This document shows, piece after piece, positions 1 to 9,500 of a DNA stretch of 34,892 nucleotides (positions are counted from its first letter, which is position 1; every line of letters begins with the position of its first letter). Under the pieces are notes generated by a model that had not been told where the DNA came from, searched no databases, and was given only the letters and a program-made list of their open reading frames with translations. The position numbers were made by a program, and so were the translations under genes. The stretch is from Legionella drancourtii LLAP12 (lineage in GTDB: Bacteria > Pseudomonadota > Gammaproteobacteria > Legionellales > Legionellaceae), in the NCBI RefSeq assembly GCF_000162755.2, contig NZ_JH413816.1:1-34892 (forward strand), written 5' to 3'.

Positions 1-2996
1 GGAGCATCATCGTACTCTGGAAATATATCTCGACTATCAACAAAATTATAAATAAAAGGCTGTCCGGGAAAGAGCATCGGTAAATGAGGATTATCTTCTT
101 TAAATTGAGGAGTGAGACGGGGGTCAAAATTTATTTGTAACGGGACTGTTATTGAATCAGAGTTTCCACCCGTGCGTGTATTAGCATGCAACGTAATCAA
201 ATATTTTTGTCCTGTTGCTAGATTGGGAACGACACCTTCCAGTGCTTTAGGATTCAGTGACGAAATATTAAGCCAGGTTACCTTGGGCTCTATTTTATCA
301 ATAATCACTTTAAGCTCAGAGTCATTCGCTGGATCTTGGATTTGGTTTGATATGTCAATTAAAAATTGATTCCCTGCGAGTTGTTTCATCTCAAAATAAC
401 TAATCGTTGGCTTTTGCTCCGGGTCGGCCGCAACAGGAATATGAATCGTCAACGATTCATCAGAATCTCCGCCTGTATTCGAAGTAGCAATAATGGTTGC
501 ATTCACAACTTGTCCAGCTAGATTTTTAGGGATACTTCCTTCAAGAACAGTAAGATTTGCCGCATTAATATTAAGTCCTTCCGGTTTTGGCGAATTAGGA
601 TCAAACCTAAAGGTCACTTGGTTTGTTTCATTAAATAGGGCATTGTTTTCGAGTAAATTGACTAAGTTTAAGCTGTATTTCTTATCAGGTACTGCACTGG
701 CAATCTCGTTATTTTGTTTAAAACGTGGTTTATCCTTGGGATTATATCCGACGTTAAGGCCTAATGTCGTAAGCTCGGTGCCACCATAAACATTACTAGC
801 ACCCACATGAAATTGAAATGTTCCCGTCTTATTCGGTTTTCCGCGAATGGAAAAATCTGAGGGCTCAAAATATAAGCTTAAATCCTTTAATTTTCCATAT
901 TCCTCTGCGCTTATCTTCAAGTTCACATTGATATTAGCGCTTCTACTTTCACTATAATATTGTACTGCGGTCCATAAAGGGTAAATGAATTCCTGGCCAA
1001 TTTTAGCAGATTGTTGTTGAATGTTGGTCATTGATAATGGATGAGGGATTACAGTGACTGAGAAATAAGGAGAAGGAAATCGACAATTAAAATAGTTCCC
1101 ATCTTTTTCTCCCTCTACATGGTACCGCACAAAACCTTGTATAGAAGTTCCAATATTAACCCCTCGGCTATTTATAACAACGTTCATGTAACAGTGACCT
1201 TTATGCCAAGTAAGTTCATCACTAGGCAATGTAGGGCAGTTCCCAACTACATTTTCCACGCTCACAGGAATATTGGTCTCACTGGTCCAGCTCTTTTTTC
1301 TTCGCAGATGCTCAAAATAGATGAGCATAGGAATACGTAATGTTTCACCACTATAAACAGTGGTCGGAGCCCCTTGATAAAAAGCAAGTGTCACTGAAGG
1401 TAGTGAGAAAGGTTTAAATTGGCTATTATCGTCTGGAACTAAAGATTCTGAGAACAGTTTATTGTTTTGCAGTTTTAACCAGGTTGGTGGTTCATAATTT
1501 TCAGCAAACTCAATTGTGTAAGGGGCATCATCGTACTCTGGAAATACATCTTGATGTTCCACAAAATCATAGAAATAATCTTGCCCAGGGTACACTAGAG
1601 GTAAATGAGGATTTGCCGCTTTAAATTGTGGAGTGCGCTCGTTGTCGACGCTAATTTGCAACGGAATCGTTATTGCATTAGATGCGCCTCCAGCAATGGT
1701 GCTCGCACGCAAAGTAATCAGATATTTTTGACCTGTAGCGTCAAGAGGGATAACGCCTTCTAACGCGGTAGGATTTAATTCCGAAACATGCAGCCAGTCC
1801 GCTTTGGGCTCTATTTTTTCTAGAATTATTTTCGGATTTGCTTCTTTAGCAGGAGAAGAAATATGTGTGAGCACATCGGTGTAAAATTGACTTCCTGCAA
1901 GTTGCTCCATCTCAAAATAATTAATCGTTGGTTTTTGCTCAGGGTCGGCGGCAACTGGAATGTAAATCGTTATGGGATCGCTGTTTCCCCCTGTATTAGA
2001 ATGCGCCATTAATTTGACTTGAACTTCTTTCCCTGCGTCCTCTTTATGGGCTACCCCTTCAAGTAACATGCTGTTTGTATCAGATATTTTTAACCACCCC
2101 GCATTGAGTCCATCTTTTACAATACTAAATGAAATTTGGTTTGTCTCCCCAAAACCAGGTGTTTTTTCAAGCAAGTTCATGAGATCCATGGTGTACTTTT
2201 CAGCAACTGCAGCACTGGCAATAGAGAAGTGCTTTTTGAAAACAGGGGTGTGCTCTAAGTTTGCATCAATTTTAAGCGTAAATTGGATGGCGGCGGCGGT
2301 GCTGTATCCATTTTTAGCCCCTACATGCAAAGTTAATACGTCTGTTTTTTTGGGCGTTCCATCAATTATTAGGGTATCGGGATGAAATTGTAATCCTACT
2401 TTAGCCAATTGATCTATATCCGCTTGAGGCATTTCACCGACTACAGAAGCCCCTGACATTTGATTTTCGTTGTAAAAAGCTACGCCAGCAGGCTTAAAAT
2501 CATAGCGAAAAGAAACGCCTGCTGTTGCAGATTGTTGAGGGATAACGTTCATTGATAACGGGTGAGGGATTATCGTTGTTGAAAATTCAGGTGAGTGTAT
2601 ATACGTGGGTATTCCGTTGAATCTTCCAATATAAAAGGACTCTTTTCCAGATATAGTTCGGAAACTATCGGTTCGAAAAACAATTTCCACAAAATACTCT
2701 GTCCAACAAACACCCGAGACATATTCCAAATTAGTGCCTGGTGGTGTACGGAAAAGTTCCCATGGCCATCTATAACAATTACCCAGAAAATTCAATTGCA
2801 ACCGCAGTGGAACTTTTAAAGGCTCACCTAAATAAACAAATCGAGGAGGTGGATTATTAGGAAACGTTAAAGAGTTTGTTGTAGGAATTGGCGGGCTATG
2901 TTTAGAAATTTTATGTATATTCTCTCCCCAAGCCGAATAGCACAACACCATAAAACAAAACAATATTAATTTTTCACAGCTTAATCCTTTAAACAT
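1..2996 (-). CDS. Secreted protein with tandem 507-residue Ig-like modules (3' end outside window)
   Basis: The minus strand is open from an ATG at 2996 to the window edge, about 998 codons with no stop, so the C-terminus is missing. The N-terminus is a signal peptide: lysines, a hydrophobic core (LILFCFMVLCYSAWG), then a polar stretch; export is likely. The rest is beta-rich, with motifs such as 'IPHPLSM', 'VAADPEQKP', 'GQKYLITL' and 'WL.....L.G' that recall the Ig-like/cadherin-like (He_PIG) folds of bacterial surface proteins. The sequence repeats itself at exactly 1,521 bp: positions 4, 421 and 1042 match 1525, 1942 and 2563. That makes at least one full 507-residue module plus most of a second. 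No Shine-Dalgarno is obvious before 2996, and a second ATG lies at codon 16. I do not recognise a named homologue. A surface or secreted adhesin-like role is inference. Confidence 0.8.
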   Translation of the reverse strand, partial: MFKGLSCEKLILFCFMVLCYSAWGENIHKISKHSPPIPTTNSLTFPNNPPPRFVYLGEPLKVPLRLQLNFLGNCYRWPWELFRTPPGTNLEYVSGVCWTEYFVEIVFRTDSFRTISGKESFYIGRFNGIPTYIHSPEFSTTIIPHPLSMNVIPQQSATAGVSFRYDFKPAGVAFYNENQMSGASVVGEMPQADIDQLAKVGLQFHPDTLIIDGTPKKTDVLTLHVGAKNGYSTAAAIQFTLKIDANLEHTPVFKKHFSIASAAVAEKYTMDLMNLLEKTPGFGETNQISFSIVKDGLNAGWLKISDTNSMLLEGVAHKEDAGKEVQVKLMAHSNTGGNSDPITIYIPVAADPEQKPTINYFEMEQLAGSQFYTDVLTHISSPAKEANPKIILEKIEPKADWLHVSELNPTALEGVIPLDATGQKYLITLRASTIAGGASNAITIPLQISVDNERTPQFKAANPHLPLVYPGQDYFYDFVEHQDVFPEYDDAPYTIEFAENYEPPTWLKLQNNKLFSESLVPDDNSQFKPFSLPSVTLAFYQGAPTTVYSGETLRIPMLIYFEHLRRKKSWTSETNIPVSVENVVGNCPTLPSDELTWHKGHCYMNVVINSRGVNIGTSIQGFVRYHVEGEKDGNYFNCRFPSPYFSVTVIPHPLSMTNIQQQSAKIGQEFIYPLWTAVQYYSESRSANINVNLKISAEEYGKLKDLSLYFEPSDFSIRGKPNKTGTFQFHVGASNVYGGTELTTLGLNVGYNPKDKPRFKQNNEIASAVPDKKYSLNLVNLLENNALFNETNQVTFRFDPNSPKPEGLNINAANLTVLEGSIPKNLAGQVVNATIIATSNTGGDSDESLTIHIPVAADPEQKPTISYFEMKQLAGNQFLIDISNQIQDPANDSELKVIIDKIEPKVTWLNISSLNPKALEGVVPNLATGQKYLITLHANTRTGGNSDSITVPLQINFDPRLTPQFKEDNPHLPMLFPGQPFIYNFVDSRDIFPEYDDA

Positions 2997-3050
2997 AAAA
3001 AATAATACAACACGCAAAAGCGTCATGTTTGATTTTAAAATTGTGATTCT

Positions 3051-3185
3051 TTAGCTCAAGACCCAGGAGTCATACAGAATGTAAAGAAAAATAAGAATAA
3101 AAAGGGATAAGATGTTGTGGGTACTAATTAGTGATACGGCATATTCCATTAACTGCGTTTGTTGGTTTTTAATTAGTTTTTTCAT
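3051..3185 (-). CDS. Possible small single-pass membrane protein, 44 aa
   Basis: A short reading frame starts MKKLIKNQQTQLMEYA and ends in one strongly hydrophobic stretch (ILSLFILIFLYIL) before the stop. A GGAA sits 8 nt before the ATG at 3185. A longer in-frame start at 3263 falls inside a tandem repeat and looks less likely. No homologue is recognised. AT-rich DNA can yield hydrophobic frames by chance, so this is tentative. Confidence 0.25.
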   Translation of the reverse strand: MKKLIKNQQTQLMEYAVSLISTHNILSLFILIFLYILYDSWVLS

Positions 3186-3248
3186 GATACAAATTCCATA
3201 AGTTTTCATGTGCGGCTTTTCCTCGCCGATTTGCATAGTAAACAATAG

Positions 3249-3298
3249 ATTTTGTGGCGTCAATAATTTTTTTATTTTGTGGCGTCAATAAATTTTTT
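3249..3298. repeat. 25-bp tandem direct repeat, two copies
   Basis: The unit ATTTTGTGGCGTCAATAA followed by a T-run occurs at 3249-3273 and again at 3274-3298. The copies differ only by one base in the A/T run. It lies in the AT-rich spacer between two leftward genes. Confidence 0.85.
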
Positions 3299-3462
3299 TA
3301 TTGAGATTAAATTGGTAATTTTTTTCTATAAACAGACATTGTTTTTAGTTCCGTTTAAAACATCAGTCAGCCTACAGGTACAGCTGAGAATAAGCCCGAA
3401 GTTGACCAGAAAATCCCCATACCGTGGGCTTTTCCGCACCCAGCACTATTTAACAAACAAAA

Positions 3463-3506
3463 CCTAATGCTCATCGCACAATTTATCTTAAGCGATGAGC
3501 ATTAGG
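3463..3506 (-). terminator. Rho-independent terminator of the SecA-like gene
   Basis: Arms CCTAATGCTCATCGC (3463-3477) and GCGATGAGCATTAGG (3492-3506) pair perfectly over 15 bp around a 14-nt loop. On the minus strand the stem is followed by TTTTGTTTGTT. It begins 12 bp past the stop codon of the leftward giant gene, as expected for its terminator. Confidence 0.85.
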
Positions 3507-3518
3507 AGCATTGATTAG

Positions 3519-6500
3519 TTAAAGCAGAAGACCGCGTGGTGGTTCAGGGTGTTCATCAACGAGCTCCTCTTCTGGCTCATGCGGTAATGGTTCACCAGGG
3601 ATGTTATCCTGCACTGGTGGCGTAGGAGTTTTGTTAATTTGTACTTCAAAAGCATAAAACTCGCTCTTGTCTTTAAAACGTTTGCAATAGACGCCCCCTT
3701 TGGCTTCTTCTTCGGCAACTTTCTCATTTAAAAATACTTCTTTGCCTTCAAGTACTTTTTTCTGACTTAACGCGTCTTGGTGTAATTCCTTAATCTTCGC
3801 AGCTAAAGCTATTTGTTTTTTACCAATATCAGGGAGTAAAACATTTAGTATGCGTGAATTAGGACTGTTTTTAAGCTCATGAAATTGATAACGCATGTCT
3901 TCCTCGCTTTCCTGATGGATGAGGAAGCTGGTTGCATAAGAGAGAGCTCTCGACCAAAACGAACGAGGTTCTTCGACTTTATGCTTTTTGTTGTACAAAT
4001 CGATAAAGCCAGATTGTAATTGTGGATCTTTTATTGCGCGTAGTTTTTCTAAATCCATACTGTCAAAATCAAAATCTTTGACAAATTCTCTATCCTGAAA
4101 ATCAATTTGCGCTGATTCTGAAAAAACACTTAAATCTTTTGGCAGTTGCCCTGTAACATAAGATTTTAATTGAAGAATCGCCCTCACTTGCTCATGGCAC
4201 TCGTCAGGAAATTGTTCCGGATAAACCTTGGCTGCGCTGGAAGTCAATGCGGGTAAATACTCACGTTCCACTTGTTCCAGGAATGAAATATTTTGCTCCG
4301 TTTTACTTAATTGTATTGCCACGTCTTCTTGCATTGCAGTCAATGTAGGTATTTGTGAATTGTATTGGCTAAAGTCAGCAAACAAAGGATGTGTTCCTTT
4401 GCCTTCAATGATTAAGTCCAGGTAATCACTAAAACCATTGTGTCCCGATTTTAAAGTGACATTTTCTGCATTGAATCCTTCTGAATGATTCAGCGTGGCC
4501 TTAATTTTGGCGGCTTTAAGTTCAAAATACTTACTTTCATCCATTAGGTCTTGATGTTTTTGGCTGTACTCATCCAAAATTTTACGAATCTCGCCGCGGA
4601 CGTTAGTTAAAGGAGCAATTAATTTAGAATTTGTTCTTCTTAGCTCTTCCATTTTATTATCCAGGAAGCTTTTCATTTCATAAAAAGCATAAACACTGTT
4701 TGTATCATTTTGAATAACATTTAAGCGCTCTTTAATTGTGCTCCATTCGCTATTATTTTTTAGGATTTTTGCTTGATTTTTTTCGACTGCCTGCAGTGCC
4801 TTGTTAAATTTACCGTACATCACATTGTGAATCGCATCTTCTTTACAATCACGAATGAACGTTGCATCAAGCGCATCTTCACCACTGCCAAGAGCGATTA
4901 ATCCATCTAAGGTAGAAAGCGTCTGCTTAATCAAGGTCCGGGTATTTTTATGACCAAAAGAAAAGATCCATAAACCTTCTAATTTCGCTTCATGTGCCGC
5001 TAATACCTTATAAAGATTTTTAATAGCCATCTGCCGTGCTTTCGGATCCAAAGTTTCTTTTAGTTCCGTAACCACCTGCAATATTTCATTAGCCGCATTA
5101 GTCACCGCCTTACGCTCTAGCCAATATCCTAAACCGCGATTAGCTTTAATTGCCCAAGAGAGTGTATTTTCTAAATTATCAGCGATATCATCAGCAACAT
5201 TATCAAAATAAGTTTCTCTTAATGTCTGTAATTCTTCCGTTTCTTCAAGACCTACTTGTTTGTAAACATACAATAACTCTTGAATCACCGATTGCAGTTC
5301 ATATTTTTTCGCAAATTGTGCTTCAGGTAACCATCTAAACGCATAATCATTGAGAATCAAGACCAATCCTTGCAAATTGGCTACTTTGTTAATTTGTTGC
5401 AGCAAGTTCTTTCTTTCCGAACGTTTAAGTAATGAATTATTTGCAACAATCTTGCTAATATCTACCTTGAATAATTCAATCTGGTTCTTTGCATAATCTA
5501 GTCGATATTGTTTCAGATCCCCTTCTGCATACTGCAACATGGCCCCATCTGCATCGATCGCAGAAGCCACATGACGATGCGCTTTTTTCTGCGCTCGGTG
5601 GTTTTCTTTTTTATTCTGACGTACGGCTAACTTGCTAAGCTCTAGCTCGTCGGTCAATGATACTTGCGCCATGTAATCACTGCGTAACTCATTGACCGAA
5701 CCTTTCTCGATGTTGCTGTCAGCTTTTGCTTTAAGAACTGCGCGTTTCTCATTCCATGTTTCTACTGCGGCTATTTCAAATTGTTTCAGTGCAGCCTCTA
5801 AATCTGTAGTCAACAGTATTCCTTGACTATCTCTGCGCTCATAGGGATTAGCGTATTTCTTCCCTGGATCAGAGAGGTCAAGGCATTCTTGCCATTTCTC
5901 CGCCAAAGTCCGAATTAAATCTTCTCTTTGTGCTAATAGATCGTTATTTAATTTCTGCAATTCACTGTGCGGACACACATAGCGCATAAAGGCTTGCCAT
6001 TCTTCAAATTGCTTCAGGACGACTTGTTGCATCCCAGAAACTGTTTGTACGTAATGGCGTTCAACCGCCCCGGCTTCACTGCGTTTCTTTTGCAATGCAG
6101 CTACTTCATCCAACATTTTTTGACGATCTTCGTTAGACTCATAGAACCAAGATTTTGCCAGAACAAGTCCCCGCTCTTCATAAATTGCGCAGTATTGACC
6201 TAACTTACCATTTCTCGCAACACGACCAATAATCTGACGCGTATTGCGTGCTGAATCAAGATACGTTTGAATAGCCAGAAAACCATTAGAATATTTCGTA
6301 TCAAAGTCTGTTCCTCTTCCTAATAAGGAAGTGGCAATCGTTATGGTATTATTTTTACCCGCCTCATGTTTAACCCATTCGAGGCGTGAATCAGCGGACT
6401 CTTTACCTGTAAAAGCGCCAATATTAAATTTGCTTGCAAAATGCTTTTTCAGTTCTTCTTCAAGGTATTTCACCTCATTCGCATCTTGAGCAATTAAAAC

Positions 6501-9500
6501 AATCGGCTGGCCATCTTGTGCCTTATTTATCGCATCTTTAATTTTTCTTAAATGGTCTGCTTTATTTTTTGTAATCTGAATTGCAAGCTCTTGACGTTTA
6601 TTTTCTAAATGCGGTGGTATTCGGCATGCAACATCCATATTAAATTTGCCGCGTTGTTCTACCAACTCATTTTGTGTCCCTAAGGTTCCTGAATAGCCAA
6701 CGATGCGTCCCAGTGCTTTATAGTCATCGATTAAATCTTTAGTAGATACTGAATCGACAAAAAGCATTTCGGCATCAATAGGAAATTTCCATCCTTTAGA
6801 AACATATTCTTTTTGTAAACGCGCATGTAAAAATTGCTGTATTCCTTTGCTAAAAGTAGAACCTACCTGTGGCGCTTTTAGGTTATAAGGCACAGCAATA
6901 TGCACCTCATTAGCACTTTCAGGAATATCAAAATCTTCGCCTTCAACCAAACGTTGCGCGGCTATGGCTGAATTAATCCATAAATTAAATTTGCGGTCAG
7001 GCAACTCGTTTAGTTGCGCCTTATGCGGGCCCGTAGGCGCATGTTTGTCTAAAAATTCTTTTAACTGACTAATGTCCTGATCTTCACTCCAACCTAGTGC
7101 TGGATCCAGATTTTTAAATTGTTTCTGATTGATGAATTCATTGACTAAAGGATAAATCCACGCATAAGGATTCTCATTGCTATCTCCACCACCTTCAGCA
7201 CCTAAGGCCAGATTAAATAATGTTCGATCGTCTAAGGCCGAAAAATCAGATTCATCAAGAATTAAATTACGGGATACAAAATACCCGTTGTTCTCAACGG
7301 TTAAGGGCTCCCCGTCCAATTTGGCACGGGAACAATATAAAGCCAGATCGCCAATGGTTGAGTAGTTAATACCCCCAACTTGATAAGTTCCTTTTGGTGA
7401 GTCTGCCTCAATTTTACTGGACTCAATACCAAGGGAGGTAAAGAAATCTTTATTACCTTTATCGTTATAGTCTTGGCCTACCAAATCCCTATTTGCTGTG
7501 CATACATCGACGGTACCACCATTTACATTGACCCATTGCATCACCGCCAGCAAGGCCGTAGTAACGCTTTTGCCTTCACCGGTGTCAATTTCCATCAACA
7601 TATTATGTTGCTGATGTTTTAATGACATTAAGACGGCGATAAGCTGAGTCGTATAAGCAAACCTTCCTGTAGCCCGGAAGTACTGCTCACGCATTACTGC
7701 AAGTAAATTTAGTTGCGCTTTTAATTTATCAGCATCAGTAATTTCTGGTCTGCGTATCGTGTCTTTAAAGTGCTCGAATAACTGCCGTAGCTCCGCTCTG
7801 CTAATCTCGGTCAAATCATCATATGTTTTTAGTTCTACAGGCTCTTTACTCGTATCTTTAATTACTAAAGGATACTTGTGACCTATTGCATTAATGTAGG
7901 TAATTTGTTGCGCTAAATCATATTGCTCTTGGCTACTTAAATTAGTCTTTTCGACAATATTTTTAATATCTTCTACTACGTGTACAATCTGAGAATCATC
8001 AAATTGTTCTTTAATAATCTTCTCTTTAGTTTTCGTAATGAAGCCAAAGTGATTAGATTGCTGAGCACGTCCTGCTTTCGGATCTTTATCAAAATTCACA
8101 ATGTAGGCTTTAGGCTCTTCTTTAGAACTACTTTCCAATGCCTTGACGAACTGCTCCACCTTTGGATAAGGAGGGGAATCAAATAACTTGACGATATCCT
8201 TTATAAAGCGTTCGTGGATTTCAAGCCCTGATTGAACATTCAATAAAAGGTGAATATTTTCAGCAGTCACATTGTTGCCAAGAGTGGTAAGAATTTTTGT
8301 CCAGCTGCTTAAGGTGCTATTTTCAGTAGTTTCTAATTTATTAACTAAAGAATAATATTGTGCCAACTCAATAACACTGCTGTTTTTACATGTTTTCATT
8401 AACAACGTTAATAAAGGTACTAACCCAGGCACTTGGGTGGCTTTTTTCTGGATAATCGATGTTGTTTTATCAATTACCTCTTTGAGTAAGGCATCATCAA
8501 CTTTAGGCTCAGCCTGCGGATTAACGTTTTTAATCACTTGAATCAATGCATCAAACAGGGCTTCAGAATCATTTTCATTAACGCTTGCAAGGCTCTTAAA
8601 TTGCATCATTTGTTCTAAAGGAAATAAAGTCTGATGCGCCAAATTATGCGTAAATGATAAGCGCAGTAAGGTCTTGTATGCTTCTGGAGCTAAGGTTTTT
8701 CTGTACTGCGTTAAATAAGTGACCTGTTGTAAAGCATTATTTAATTGCTTCGGTGCGCACTTTGGATGCTCTTTTAATACCGTGAATAAAATCGCTAAAG
8801 GTTCAGCAACTAAATCAGCATCAGATTGATTTAAAATATTCAGAATAACACCCATCTGCTCGACATTGAGTGATAATTTTTTATAGTCCACAGGCTTAAC
8901 TTCTTCACCCAAGAGACTAATGCAACGACGAAAATCAACGTTGTTTTTATTACGAATACGAATCAAAGCAATAATAAAACTATTTAATTGCTCAAATTGT
9001 TGATTTGCTTTCTGTAATGCCTGTGCAACAGGCGCATCAACATCCAATTCAGGAATTTGCTCCAACAAAAAGCGGTCAAAATCTTTATTCGCAGTTTGTA
9101 AGGATTTAATCGCCATAGTGATGCTGGATTTATAACTGGCTTGTATTCTGGGTTTAAGCAAAACCATTATTGATTTTTTCTCAAGAAACTCATTGACCAA
9201 GGTCAAATCAACGTTTTCATCAGGAACACTATCAGCAATGTTTAATAAAATCCGTGCGATTGGAATTTTTACGTTTGACGCAACCAAACGAAAAAGGGTG
9301 CTATCTAATAAAGCCGCGACTATTTTATCTTCCTGAGCCAACGCCGCTAATACTTTTTGCTGATCAACAGGGTCTGCTGCCAAAGCCGCCATCACATCTT
9401 GATGAGCCATCAATAATGCTGAGAAACTACTTTTGAGTTGCGCTGGCGCATTCTCTAGCCTTTGTTCTAATTGCAATTCATTCAAGGCGTTCTTAAGTAC

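Noticed and set aside
3279-3467. 62-codon plus-strand frame ending near SPYRGLFRTQHYL
   Set aside because: It starts inside the tandem repeat, has no ribosome site and has the composition of AT-rich spacer.
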